Below, in pieces: positions 25,330 to 34,118 of a stretch of DNA of 64,000 bases. The DNA comes from G958296245 sp963664035 (GTDB lineage: Bacteria > Chloroflexota > Dehalococcoidia > Lucifugimonadales > G958296245). Location of the stretch: NCBI GenBank assembly GCA_963664035.2, contig OY760867.2, positions 2,232,001 through 2,296,000 on the forward strand, given 5' to 3'. Position 1 is the stretch's first letter, and every line of letters begins with the position of its first letter. The position numbers and the translations under genes were made by a program. The notes below the pieces were generated by a model. It was not told the DNA's origin, made no database searches, and was given only the letters and a program-made list of their open reading frames with translations.

Positions 25330-26481
25330 CTACGCCGCCGGGCTCTCCTTCATCCCGGACCCCGTCACAGCCGCCAGCACGCTCTCACCGCGGCCTATGA
25401 CCCCTCGCGCCGCGAGCGCCTCGACCCCCGCGAAGGCCGCCGCCGCCGAGGACTCCGCGTAGATGCCCTCCTCCTCCGCGAGCAGCCGCTGCCACCTCAG
25501 TATCGCGTCGTCGCCGACCGCGACGGCGCTTCCGCCCGCGGCGCGGAGCGTCCCCACTATCCGGCGCAATTGCGGCGGCGCGGCGACCGATATGCCCCCG
25601 GCAACCGTCTGGGCGCCCTCCGCCTTGCTCCACCGCCTGCCGTGAAAGGCCGCTACCAAGGGCGACACCGCCTCCGCCTGCGCCGCGTGCAGCGCCGGCA
25701 TCCGGGACAGGCTGCCCCGCGCGGTCAATTCGACGAACCCCGCGTGCGCCCCGATCAACAGCGACCCGTTGCCTACGGGGAACACCACGTGGTCCGGCAT
25801 ACCCAAACCCTCCGGCAACGCCGCGTGGTCCGGCATCTCACCGTAGGGGCGGGTTTCAAACCCGCCCTGTACCTCGTAGGCAAAACCTTTCATCCCCTCC
25901 GCGAAGAATGGACTCAGCGCGTGAGATGCGTACACGATCCCGCGGCTCTCCGCGAAGGCCGCGGCTGCCGCCGTAGTCGCCTCTCGCGGCCCCTCCACCG
26001 TGTGCAGCGTCGCGCCGTACACCGCGATCTGGCGCAGCTTCGCCTTGGGCGCCGAGGCCGGCGCGAATATGTGAGCCGATATGCCCGCGTGGGCGGCGTA
26101 CGCGGACACCGCCGCTCCCGCGTTGCCCGACGAGTCCTCCACGACCTCCGTCACACCGTGCTCCACCGCCGCCGACATCATCATGGCGGCGCCCCGGTCC
26201 TTGAACGACCCCGTGGGGCTTGCGAACTCCAGCTTCCCGTACAGCCGGTCCACCCCGGCGGCCCTCGCGGCGGATCTCAACGCCACGATGGGTGTATTCC
26301 CCTCGCCCAGGGACACCGCCTCGCCCGGCCTGCGCAGCGGGACCGGCATCGGCGCGCCCGCCTCTCCCACGTCTAAGTACCTGGCCCGCAGGGGAGACCC
26401 GCATGACGAGCACGCCAGCGCCCGCATCGTGGGGGCAAGCTCGGCATCGCAGCCGGTGCAGGCTAAGACGAAGTGGGACAA
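25330..26481 (-). CDS. threonine-synthase-like PLP enzyme with in-frame palindromic insertion
   Basis: 383 residues. Zinc-ribbon-like start (CTGC then CSSC), LGEGNTPIV, PLP lysine in ASPTGSFKDRGAA, SSGNAG phosphate loop, and VVFPVGNGSLLIGA. TTG 26481 follows GGAGGT. Converts O-phosphohomoserine to threonine if a true ThrC. Between FAYEV and MPDHVVFPVG there are about 27 extra residues (GGFETRPYG, then a duplicated PDH) made by the palindrome at 25847-25867. Whether this harms folding is unknown; the rest of the frame is intact. Confidence 0.85.
   Translation of the reverse strand: MSHFVLACTGCDAELAPTMRALACSSCGSPLRARYLDVGEAGAPMPVPLRRPGEAVSLGEGNTPIVALRSAARAAGVDRLYGKLEFASPTGSFKDRGAAMMMSAAVEHGVTEVVEDSSGNAGAAVSAYAAHAGISAHIFAPASAPKAKLRQIAVYGATLHTVEGPREATTAAAAAFAESRGIVYASHALSPFFAEGMKGFAYEVQGGFETRPYGEMPDHAALPEGLGMPDHVVFPVGNGSLLIGAHAGFVELTARGSLSRMPALHAAQAEAVSPLVAAFHGRRWSKAEGAQTVAGGISVAAPPQLRRIVGTLRAAGGSAVAVGDDAILRWQRLLAEEEGIYAESSAAAAFAGVEALAARGVIGRGESVLAAVTGSGMKESPAA
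25847..25867. repeat. GGGCGGGTTT/AAACCCGCCC palindrome inside a coding sequence
   Basis: Same palindrome as at about 6857, 14240, 32822, 49863, 63067, 63121 and 63170, with a variant at about 43690. Here it is read in frame as GGFETRPYG within the threonine-synthase-like gene. Confidence 0.85.
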
Positions 26482-26514
26482 GTCTACCTCCAGCCCGTGA
26501 TCATAGCGCCGTGA

Positions 26515-26637
26515 GTAACTGTTCAGAGTTGGTGCGTTCCTCGTCCAGGGCGCCCACAAGGGACGCCCCTACGATACAGCTTCCATCCCGTAGGGTGCAG
26601 CCCTTGTGGCTGCCCTCCCGTACTCTGAAACAGTTAC
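26515..26637. mobile_element. IS66-related MITE 1
   Basis: 123 bp. Starts GTAACTGTTCAGAGTT and ends CTCTGAAACAGTTAC, the ends of the IS at 26777-28211. Flanked by CGCCGTGA on both sides (26507-26514, 26638-26645). Contains the CCCACAAGGGACGCCCCTAC unit also found at 45.4 and 54.8 kb. Confidence 0.88.
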
Positions 26638-26645
26638 CGCCGTGA

Positions 26646-26768
26646 GTAACTGTTCAGAGTTGGTGCGTTCCTCGTCCAGGGCGCCCACAAGGGACGCCCC
26701 TACGATATAGCTTCCATCCCGTAGGGTGCAGCCCTTGTGGCTGCCCTCCCGTGCTCTGAAACAGTTAC
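26646..26768. mobile_element. IS66-related MITE 2
   Basis: 123 bp, nearly identical to MITE 1, in the same orientation, flanked by CGCCGTGA at 26638-26645 and 26769-26776. Confidence 0.88.
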
Positions 26769-26776
26769 CGCCGTGA

Positions 26777-28211
26777 GTAACTGTTCAGAGTTGATGAGAG
26801 AGGAGGAGATTACGGGACTCGATGAGGGGATTGAGACCTCTGGCTCTCCATGTGCCGAAAAGGGATGCCAGGGCCATCTTGCTTTGGGTTCCCCTCTCAG
26901 AGCGAGTGCCGCCACTGATCTTTCGACTGATGACCAGGTGTCTGAGGCTCCGCTCAGCCGCGTTGTTCTCAGGCGGCACGTTGGGATGCGAGACGAAGAC
27001 GAACAACTCTTTGATGAACCGTTCCATGCGTCGGCAGAGCTTGGCTTGAGGCGCCGTCTGGTCGTCGGAGAAGGGGTGGCACAGCGACAGCAACCGTCTC
27101 TCCAACACCAACTGGTTGGACGACACTGACCGCTGATAACCGGCCGCCCTATGGTCGACAGTGGCAGCGCAGGTCTTGGCCTCGTCATATAGTTGACGCA
27201 CCGCTCGGGCCCACCGAGACAGGCCAGCGTCCTGAGGGTACAGCGCCTCCAGGTCACGGATGTCCCGCAGAAGGTGGACCCAGCACCGCTGCTTGAGACC
27301 AGGGTAGTGGTTGTATGCGGCGTAGAAGTCGCTCACCAGCACCCCGCTGAAGGAGTCCCCCAACGCCTCGTCCACCACACCCTTGCCGCGACCACGACGC
27401 AGGAAGTACCGGTCAGTCGGTGTGCTGAATGTCCAGACATAGCCGTTGACCCCGTCCTGACGCCATCCGGTCTCATCGGCATTGACCACCGGAGAGCCCC
27501 GGATGCGCTCGACCATCTCAGCCACTGTCGGCTGTGCCCGTCGCGCCATCCGGTGAATCATGTCTACGATGGCGCCCACGCTCAGCCTGAGCTGATGGAC
27601 CGTCTGCAGGTACTGCTGGATACTCCTTATGGGAAGCCGGCCCTCCTCTCGAAGCGTCACTACCAAGCTCACCAGATTGACGCCAAAGCGCTGACGGCCC
27701 ACTGCCAGCCCCTTCAACGGGTCTTGGGGCAGCCGCCGTTGTCCGCATAGAGCACACATTCGGGCGACGATGACCTGCTCGATCACCTCTACCGGAGCCA
27801 ACGGAAGCTCGATCACCTCCCGCGTACTATGCACCCAGCCCCCCGTCAGGCCCGTACCACACCCAGGGCACGACTCAGCGGCGTGCACCACCCTCCGGGT
27901 GGGTTCCATCCGCCGACGGGCAAAGCCGTGAGCACGCTCCTTCCGAGGCTTCCTGCTCTCCGACTCTCGCCGCTTGGTCGCCTTGTTGCCCGGCATCCCT
28001 ACAGACGAGCCACGAGTTGCGCGGCGCTCCAACCCTTCGACCCGCCGCCGAAGCTCTGCGATCACCAACTGCTGCTCGGCGATGATCGCCAGCAGGGTCT
28101 CCCGGCTTGCGCTATTGAGGTCTGATCCAATCTTCACCACTCCCTTATGGCACAACTGGTCACCTGAACGCTAGGCTTTTCAAGTTCACCTCATCAACTC
28201 TGAACAGTTAC
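26777..28211. mobile_element. IS66-family insertion sequence (single-gene type)
   Basis: 1435 bp with 22-bp perfect terminal inverted repeats (26777-26798 and 28190-28211, beginning GTAACTGTTCAGAGTT). CGCCGTGA duplications at 26769-26776 and 28212-28219 are 8 bp, as expected for IS66. Only the transposase is present, as in the ISBst12-like subgroup lacking tnpA and tnpB. Confidence 0.95.
26785..28155 (-). CDS. IS66-family transposase
   Basis: 456 residues. N-terminal leucine-zipper-like helix (LLAIIAEQQLVIAELRRRV), zinc finger C96/C99/C134/C137, DDE residues D227 (NADETGW), D276 (SDFYAAY) and E401 (ENNAAERSLR), then the family C-terminus. No frameshift, so it may be active. TTG 28155 is the longest start; GTG at codon 7, after GGGAG, is an alternative. 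Its stop lies within the left terminal repeat. Confidence 0.95.
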   Translation of the reverse strand: MCHKGVVKIGSDLNSASRETLLAIIAEQQLVIAELRRRVEGLERRATRGSSVGMPGNKATKRRESESRKPRKERAHGFARRRMEPTRRVVHAAESCPGCGTGLTGGWVHSTREVIELPLAPVEVIEQVIVARMCALCGQRRLPQDPLKGLAVGRQRFGVNLVSLVVTLREEGRLPIRSIQQYLQTVHQLRLSVGAIVDMIHRMARRAQPTVAEMVERIRGSPVVNADETGWRQDGVNGYVWTFSTPTDRYFLRRGRGKGVVDEALGDSFSGVLVSDFYAAYNHYPGLKQRCWVHLLRDIRDLEALYPQDAGLSRWARAVRQLYDEAKTCAATVDHRAAGYQRSVSSNQLVLERRLLSLCHPFSDDQTAPQAKLCRRMERFIKELFVFVSHPNVPPENNAAERSLRHLVISRKISGGTRSERGTQSKMALASLFGTWRARGLNPLIESRNLLLSHQL

Positions 28212-28264
28212 CGCCGTGAGTCCTTCGTGCCCTTCGTGGATCGCTATGGTAGCATGGAGGCCCA

Positions 28265-29725
28265 ATGTCCAGCCTGAGCGACCTGGAAGACGCGTACGAC
28301 GTTCTAGTGGTCGGCGGCGGTGGCGCCGGCCTCATGGCCGCCGTGGAGGCGGCTGAGAACGGCGCGAGCGTGCTGCTGGTAGAGCGCCGCGCCGAGATAG
28401 GCGGCTCCACCGCGATGGCCGTCGGCGCGCTCTCCGCGGCCGGCACCGCGTTGCAGAAGGCCGCAGGCATCGAGGACTCCGTCGACGCCCACTTCCGCGA
28501 CTACCTGGAGTTCATCGAGCCGGGCCGCGACCCCGGCGACTACGACCTCGACCTGACCCGCATGCTGGTCGAGCTGGCCCCGTCCGTCGTCGAGCGCATG
28601 GTCGAGATTGGCGTCGAGCTCAGGGGCCCACAGCCGGAGCCGCCCCACACCAGGTACCGGATGCACAACGCCGTCCCCGACGCCACCGCTTATACCGACT
28701 CCCTGCGGCGGGCCGCCGCCGAGGCGGGCGTCGAGGCGCTCACGGGAGTCTTGGCCGCCAGCCTTGCGACGGACACCGGCGGCGCCGTCTGCTGTGCGGA
28801 GCTTGCGGAGGTGAACGGCGGCTACCGCCGCGCCATAGACGTCCGGGGCGGCGTCGTGCTGGCCACCGGCTACTTCAGCGCCAACGCGGAGTTGTCCCGC
28901 GCCCACGGCAGGCCCCCGGAGCACGACGGCGTGGAGCCGCTCTTCGACGGCGCTACCGGCGACGGCGTTACCCTCGCCCTCGCCCTGGGCGCCGCCACCG
29001 CCGGAATGCGCGCCGACGCGCCCCCGCACTTCAGGACAGTCTCCAGGCCGTACATACACCCCCCGGCCGCCGTCTTCCAGGCGGGCGCGATACTGCTCAA
29101 CCGCGACGGCAACCGCTACGCCAACGAGCTGGACGGCGCCGAACTGGCCACCAGCAGGCAGCCTGGCGGCGTCGCCTTCCTGGTTTTCGACTCGCGCCTC
29201 GCCTCACGCGTCGCCGCGGCGGACGCGGACGCCCCGCCGTCGCGCGACGGCTGGTTCCGCACGGGCAAGATGGCCCTCTCGACCTTCCCGGGGATAGGCT
29301 ACGCCTACCTGGACGACTACCGGACGCGCACCGGGTACTTCGCCGAGGCCGCCAACGCCGAAGCGATCGCCGACTTCATACAGGCCCCCGCCTCCGCGGT
29401 GCAACACACTCTGGACCGCCTCGACGATGCCGCCGCCGGACGCGCCCCGGACCCCTTCGGGCGCGACCTCTCCGGCGCCGGCCCGTTCACCCCGCCCTTC
29501 TACGCCCTCGGCCCCATCAAGGCCGTGCTCGGCTCCAGCGGCGGCCTCAAGGTCGACCGCGAGATGCGCGTCCTGGACGGGCAGGGGAGCCCGATACCGC
29601 GCCTCTACGCCGCCGGCATGACCGGCTCCTCCAACGTCCTCATAGCAGGCCACGGCCACGCCCTCGCCTGGACCTTCGCCACCGGCCGAATCGCCGGCGC
29701 AAACGCCGCTGCCGCAACTCCCTAG
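28265..29725 (+). CDS. FAD-dependent oxidoreductase (fumarate reductase/ketosteroid dehydrogenase-like flavoprotein)
   Basis: 486 residues. FAD-binding VLVVGGGGAGLMAAVEAAENG, second nucleotide contact RRAEIGGSTAMAVGALSAAGT, and a C-terminal FAD site with LYAAGMTGSSNVLIAGHGHA. No haem motifs or signal peptide. Likely an unsaturated-acid or steroid-type reductase/dehydrogenase; substrate unknown. GGAGG lies 4 nt before ATG 28265. Confidence 0.88.
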   Translation: MSSLSDLEDAYDVLVVGGGGAGLMAAVEAAENGASVLLVERRAEIGGSTAMAVGALSAAGTALQKAAGIEDSVDAHFRDYLEFIEPGRDPGDYDLDLTRMLVELAPSVVERMVEIGVELRGPQPEPPHTRYRMHNAVPDATAYTDSLRRAAAEAGVEALTGVLAASLATDTGGAVCCAELAEVNGGYRRAIDVRGGVVLATGYFSANAELSRAHGRPPEHDGVEPLFDGATGDGVTLALALGAATAGMRADAPPHFRTVSRPYIHPPAAVFQAGAILLNRDGNRYANELDGAELATSRQPGGVAFLVFDSRLASRVAAADADAPPSRDGWFRTGKMALSTFPGIGYAYLDDYRTRTGYFAEAANAEAIADFIQAPASAVQHTLDRLDDAAAGRAPDPFGRDLSGAGPFTPPFYALGPIKAVLGSSGGLKVDREMRVLDGQGSPIPRLYAAGMTGSSNVLIAGHGHALAWTFATGRIAGANAAAATP

Positions 29726-30011
29726 GCCGCTCTTCGATTTCATCTCGTCCTGCTCACGTCCCTCCGTCCCATGCAGTCCCAATGGCATGATTCTCAGTCC
29801 CAATTCATCCCCACATATTTCTGTTCTACCGTCCTTCATCCCTCTGTCGTTCCGAGCGCAGCGAGGAACCTAAAGACAATGCCCTGAGATCACTTCCTTC
29901 CCCAAACACCAACATCCCCTCCCCGGCCCGCCCCGCGCGACGCCAATCTCGTATACAATGCCCGCCGTCCGACCGGCAAGACCGCGTACCGATCCCTAAG
30001 GAGGAGAAGCC
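29726..30011. other. intergenic, no gene
   Basis: 286 bp. Holds a single arm of the ATTCCGAGCGCAGCGAGGAA-type repeat (about 29845-29876) and a TATACAAT box at about 29952 before the next gene, without a good -35 box. Confidence 0.5.
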
Positions 30012-30776
30012 ATGCACCTCGTACTCATAGGATGCGAATACTCGGGGACCACCACCCTTTCGTGGGCCATCACCAAGTGGGCCAGGGACGCCCTTGCGGT
30101 TGAGGGGTTCGGGTTCCATGACCACTGGAAGATCCCGCACCTCAGCCACTCGGCAGCCGAGACCCCGGAGGAGCATGACGCCGCCTTCGAGGCGTGGGCG
30201 GAGGGCAGGGGAGAGGACCCGACGATGAACGGGTACGACGACGAGGAGCAGACTCTGCTCCTGGCCCTCACGCCCAAGCAGAAGGAGGCGTTCCAGCGCT
30301 ACCACATGGAGTACCACGTCTCGACCAGCTTCTACTCGTACGATCACCATAACGTCGTGGGCATGCACATCGACGAAGCGGTCTACGCCGGGCTCTACTA
30401 CGGCTACGGCGGCGACGGCGAGTACGCCGACAGGAAGCAGTTCGCCCGCCACGTCGAGGAGACGATGGTCGAGCGCGCCCCGGACACTGTCCTCGTGCTC
30501 TGCCAGGCGTCGCCCGACGTGATACGCCGCCGCATGAAGGAGGACCCGCACCCCAACGCCGTAGTGCAGGACAAGGACGTCGAGCTCGTGATCAAGAGGT
30601 TCGAGGAGGAGTACGAGCTCTCCCGCTTCGCGAACAAGATCACCGTCGACACCGGCTCCCAGTCCGTCGACGAGTCGCTCGCCGAGTTCGTGTCCAAGTA
30701 CGAGCCCTTCATGACCGACGCGGACCGCGTGAGGATGCTGGTGCAGAGCGCGAGGAAGAGCGGGCAGTGGGTCTAG
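30012..30776 (+). CDS. P-loop kinase-like protein of unknown function
   Basis: 254 residues, ATG after AGGAGGAG. N-terminal LVLIGCEYSGTTTLSWAI looks like a Walker A loop in which the usual lysine is replaced by threonine. Later TVLVLCQASPDVIRRRMKED resembles the lid region of nucleotide or shikimate kinases, and FANKITVDTGSQSVDES a C-terminal beta-alpha unit. Rich in His and Tyr in the middle (YHMEYHVSTSFYSYDHHN). I do not recognise a named family. The Uma2 gene follows 31 bp later. Confidence 0.75.
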   Translation: MHLVLIGCEYSGTTTLSWAITKWARDALAVEGFGFHDHWKIPHLSHSAAETPEEHDAAFEAWAEGRGEDPTMNGYDDEEQTLLLALTPKQKEAFQRYHMEYHVSTSFYSYDHHNVVGMHIDEAVYAGLYYGYGGDGEYADRKQFARHVEETMVERAPDTVLVLCQASPDVIRRRMKEDPHPNAVVQDKDVELVIKRFEEEYELSRFANKITVDTGSQSVDESLAEFVSKYEPFMTDADRVRMLVQSARKSGQWV

Positions 30777-30807
30777 TTGACGGACCCGACCGCACGGGAG
30801 GCGCGTT

Positions 30808-31506
30808 ATGACCACCAGGACCGTAGACGCACAGCCTGAGGCAGCGCCGGAGACCTTCTCCATGCTGCCGGACCCCCCGGGGTGGGATATGCTCGAAGCT
30901 CCATTCACCTCCACGGCCCTGTTGATCCTGAGGAGGCGCTACTCCGGCCGCCCCGACGTGGTGGTGATGGGCGAGGGCTACCTGTGCGTCGACACCCGCG
31001 GCGACCGGAGCGGGTGGCTGGCGCCCGACTGCCTGGTCGCCTTCGGGGTGTCGCCCGAGACGGTCGAGCGGCGCAACGGGTACGTCATAGACGAGTGCGG
31101 CAAGCCGCCTGACTTCGTGCTGGAGGTGGGCTCGCCTACCACGGGGGAGCGGGACTACACGGTGAAGCGGGAACGGTACGCGGAGTTCGGGGTGCGCGAG
31201 TACTTCCGGTTCGACTCTACGGGCGGCCGCTACCATGACCGCCCGCTGGCCGGGGACCGCCTGGTGGAGGGCGTTTACGAGCGGATTACGGCCGTCGCTT
31301 CCGCCGGCAAGCTGCGTATATACAGCGAGACGCTCGGCCTGTACCTGTGCTGGGAGGATGGCCGCCTGCGCTTCTGGGACCCCATCGCCGAGGAGTACCT
31401 GAACGACTACGATGAGGCCGAGGACGCGCGCCTGGCCGCCGAGGCTCGCGCAACGGCTGCCGAGGCCGAGTTGAAGAGACTGCGAGGTGCGTCTCACCAA
31501 ATCTGA
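30808..31506 (+). CDS. Uma2 family (DUF820) endonuclease-like protein
   Basis: 232 residues. PD-(D/E)xK-type core: LAPDCLVAF, DFVLEVGSPTT, KRERYAEFGVREYFRFD. Ends with a short coiled coil (DARLAAEARATAAEAELKRL). Uma2 proteins are abundant in Cyanobacteria and Chloroflexota; their role is unclear. Confidence 0.9.
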   Translation: MTTRTVDAQPEAAPETFSMLPDPPGWDMLEAPFTSTALLILRRRYSGRPDVVVMGEGYLCVDTRGDRSGWLAPDCLVAFGVSPETVERRNGYVIDECGKPPDFVLEVGSPTTGERDYTVKRERYAEFGVREYFRFDSTGGRYHDRPLAGDRLVEGVYERITAVASAGKLRIYSETLGLYLCWEDGRLRFWDPIAEEYLNDYDEAEDARLAAEARATAAEAELKRLRGASHQI

Positions 31507-31528
31507 ACGGTTACGCCGGCTTGCGCCC

Positions 31529-31558
31529 TTGACGGTTAACGAACGTGCGTGCTACCAT
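31529..31558 (+). promoter_or_regulatory. sigma70-type promoter, CGAAC-spacer type, copy 3
   Basis: TTGACG (31529-31534), 18-bp spacer with AACGAAC at spacer positions 4-10, TACCAT (31553-31558). Points to the DapA-like gene at 31852 across a leader of about 290 nt. Confidence 0.55.
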
Positions 31559-31710
31559 ACTCCCCTGTGGACGGGACCAAAGCCCACGCCCGGCGCGGAG
31601 CGCCCCCGGAAGCGATGTTTCGAAGTGTCCCAAGAGCGGCCTAACTCATGTTCATCCGTATTCCGAAGGCGCTCCGAATCGCTGCCGGAGGCCCGAAGGT
31701 CCAGATACGA

Positions 31711-31740
31711 AATGGAACAAAATGGAACAGAATGAAACAA
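31711..31740 (+). repeat. three tandem 10-bp repeats
   Basis: AATGGAACAA, AATGGAACAG, AATGAAACAA in exact register, placing AAC every 10 bp. Confidence 0.7.
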
Positions 31741-31851
31741 GTTTTGGGGGTCTATGCCCCCGCCGGCTCCCGCCGCCCCGTACGCCGATACGGGCGGCGG
31801 GGCGGATAGCTCGCGTTGCCGGCGCCTGAGAACGCCCCAGGGAGGTTGAGA

Positions 31852-32775
31852 ATGCGCCCCGAAGAGAGTAGGAGCTTGCTCGTCGGCCCGATCGCCACGG
31901 TGCCGACGCCCTTCGACGACGACTTCGAGGTCGACTACGGCCTGATGGCCGAGTTGACCGAGTGGTGGGTCGAGAGCGGGCTGGTCAAGGGCAGGTCGGT
32001 CATCAAGGTCGCCGCCGCGATGGGCGAGGGGCCGATGCTGAAGGACGACGAATGGCCCGCGCTGCTCCGCACCGTGGTCCAGGCGGCCGGCGACAGGGCC
32101 GCCGTCGTGTGCGGCCTCCACTACAAGGACACCAAGCGCACCATCGAGGACGCGCGGCGCGCCCAGGACCTCGGCGCCCACGGCCTCCAGGTCAGCCCGC
32201 CCATCTTCAACCTTCCCACCCAGGGCGACATCCTCGCCTACTACGGCGACCTCTCCGACGCCATAGAGATCGGCATCCTCGTCTACGTCACGCGGGGCAT
32301 GAACTGCCCCATCTACATGGACACATACCGCCGCATGGCCGACTTCGAAAACGTGGTGGGCGTCAAGTGGAGCCCGGTGGTGGGCGACTACGAGGACATA
32401 TTCGAGCTCAAGCACAGGTTCAACATCATCGACAACGGGAGCGGCGCGGTCAGGTGCTACAAGCTCGGCGGCCACGGCTACATCAACCACACCGTGGACA
32501 TCTACCCTCCCCACGACCTCAAGGTGCTCGACCTCCTCGAGGCCGAGCGCTGGGACGAGGCCCAGGCCCTCCTCGACTCCGTGAACGGCCGGCTCGACGA
32601 GATATTCCGCAAGGTAGGCGAGCGCACGGGCGGGCAGGGCGTCGTCAAGAAGGGCATGATGGCCGCGATGGGCCGTCCCTGCGGCGCGTCCCGTCCCCCG
32701 TCCGGCCCCATGACCGACGAGGAGATGGACGAGCTCCGCGCCGCACTACGAGGCGCCGGCTGGCCCGTCCCATAG
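31852..32775 (+). CDS. DapA/N-acetylneuraminate lyase family aldolase
   Basis: 307 residues. ATG 31852 follows GGGAGG. TIM-barrel marks: VGPIATVPTPFDDDFEVD at the N-terminus, Schiff-base lysine in VVGVKWSPVVGDYED, and a tyrosine in ILVYVTRG. The dihydrodipicolinate-synthase GTT(G/T)E phosphate loop is replaced by KVAAAMGEG, so this is probably a catabolic 2-keto-acid aldolase or dehydratase rather than DapA. With the nearby sialidase-fold genes a sugar-acid role is plausible. Confidence 0.87.
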   Translation: MRPEESRSLLVGPIATVPTPFDDDFEVDYGLMAELTEWWVESGLVKGRSVIKVAAAMGEGPMLKDDEWPALLRTVVQAAGDRAAVVCGLHYKDTKRTIEDARRAQDLGAHGLQVSPPIFNLPTQGDILAYYGDLSDAIEIGILVYVTRGMNCPIYMDTYRRMADFENVVGVKWSPVVGDYEDIFELKHRFNIIDNGSGAVRCYKLGGHGYINHTVDIYPPHDLKVLDLLEAERWDEAQALLDSVNGRLDEIFRKVGERTGGQGVVKKGMMAAMGRPCGASRPPSGPMTDEEMDELRAALRGAGWPVP

Positions 32776-32882
32776 CACGCCGAATGACCAGAACCGACCG
32801 TGAACCAGCCCTGACTCGTAGGGGCGGGTTTCAAACCCGCCCTCCTTGGCTGCATGGGGATAGCCCTTAGGAGGATAGTCAA
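32776..32882. repeat. intergenic with GGGCGGGTTT-type palindrome
   Basis: The palindrome is at about 32822-32842, in the spacer before the M19 gene. Confidence 0.75.
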
Positions 32883-34118
32883 ATGGCCGCGACGCGCAGA
32901 AGCCCTGTCCTGACCCCGGACGAAGCCCGACGCCTCCACGAAGAGGCCCTGATCGTCGACAGCCAGCAGCCCGGCGCGACCAGCGGGATGCTCTACAACG
33001 ACAACATGAAGGCCGCCATGGACGAGTACGCCCGAGAGGGCAAGCTCACCAGGGCCGAGATCGCCCAGCGCCTCAGGGACATGGCCGTCGAGGAGGTCCA
33101 GACCTCCGCCGACGCGCGGCGTGAGTACATGGCGGTCTGGGAGGAGTCCGGCGTCGACGTCGCGAGCGCCACGTACGCAGGCCCGATCTCCCCGAACATT
33201 GCGTTCGAGACCTCCCTCAAGGTCATGACCCAGGCCCGCGCCATGATCGACGCCCTTGGTGACGAGGTGCGCCTCGTGCTGACTGCGGACGACATAGAGC
33301 GCGTCTACGCCGACGGCAAGCGCGGCGTCATTTTCGACTTCCAGGACACGACCCCGTTCGGCAGCGACCTGGACAGGATCCAGCTATTCAGGAACCTGGG
33401 CCTCCGCGTCGTGCAGCTTACCTACAACCTGCGCAACCTGGTCGGGGACGGCTGCACCGAGCGCTACAAGACCGGCCTGACCTACTTCGGCTTGGAGGTG
33501 GTCGAGCGCCTAAACGAGCTTGGAATGGCCGTGGACGTGAGCCACTGTAGCCAGCAGGTGGGCTGGGACGCCATCGAGGCGTCGTCTTCGCCGGTCATCA
33601 TCACCCACTCGGCCAGCAACGGCGTCTGCTACCACGACCGCGGCAAGGACGACGACCTCGCCAGGGCCATAGCCGACCAGGGCGGCTTCTTCGGCGTCGC
33701 CGCCATCGGGGGCTTCCTATCCGAGACGACCGAGGCGACGCTCGACCACTTCGCCGACCACGTGGACCACCTCGTAGACGTCATGGGCATCGACCACGTG
33801 GGCATCGGCTGCGACAAGTGCGGCCCCGGCCCGGGCACGGAGTCCAACGTCCTCTTCCCCGACGAGCTCGGCCCCTTCGATCAGTCCCACCAGTACAAGG
33901 AGGACCCGGACCCGAGGAGCAAGCCCCAGGGGTTCAACTGGTCGGGCTTCCGCCCGGAGCACAGGCTGAGCGCGGAGCACCGGATCGACGGCTTCGACCG
34001 GTTCGCCGACTGGCCCAACATCACCATGAAGCTGGCCGAGCGCGGCTACAACGAGGAGGAGCTCCGAAAGCTCCTGGGCCTGAACTACCTCAGGGTGTTC
34101 AGGGACATCGTGGGGTAG
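32883..34118 (+). CDS. peptidase M19 (membrane dipeptidase)-like protein, metal site incomplete
   Basis: 411 residues, M19 barrel throughout (VFRDIVG end, VDVSHCSQQVGWDAI, IITHSASNGVCYH, GIDHVGIGCD). In characterised members zinc is held by HxD, E, H and H. The last two (VDVSHC, ITHSAS) are present, but the first site reads IVDSQQPGA without HxD, and the glutamate segment reads GVIFDFQDTTPF. It may bind one metal, use another chemistry, or be inactive. AGGAG precedes ATG 32883. Confidence 0.85.
   Translation: MAATRRSPVLTPDEARRLHEEALIVDSQQPGATSGMLYNDNMKAAMDEYAREGKLTRAEIAQRLRDMAVEEVQTSADARREYMAVWEESGVDVASATYAGPISPNIAFETSLKVMTQARAMIDALGDEVRLVLTADDIERVYADGKRGVIFDFQDTTPFGSDLDRIQLFRNLGLRVVQLTYNLRNLVGDGCTERYKTGLTYFGLEVVERLNELGMAVDVSHCSQQVGWDAIEASSSPVIITHSASNGVCYHDRGKDDDLARAIADQGGFFGVAAIGGFLSETTEATLDHFADHVDHLVDVMGIDHVGIGCDKCGPGPGTESNVLFPDELGPFDQSHQYKEDPDPRSKPQGFNWSGFRPEHRLSAEHRIDGFDRFADWPNITMKLAERGYNEEELRKLLGLNYLRVFRDIVG

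Larger units (their letters stand above)
31507..31851. other. intergenic region with promoter copy 3 and short repeats
   Basis: 345 bp without a gene. Holds the promoter at 31529-31558, the 10-bp repeats at 31711-31740 and GC-rich inverted segments at about 31760-31805. A short frame MEQNETSFGGLCP after 31721 is faintly like the start of the HTH protein at 42.1 kb and may be a relic. Confidence 0.5.

Noticed and set aside
30012..31506. Kinase-like and Uma2 genes as a defence pair
   Set aside because: Adjacency alone; no known defence domain combination or recurrent linkage can be shown from this sequence.
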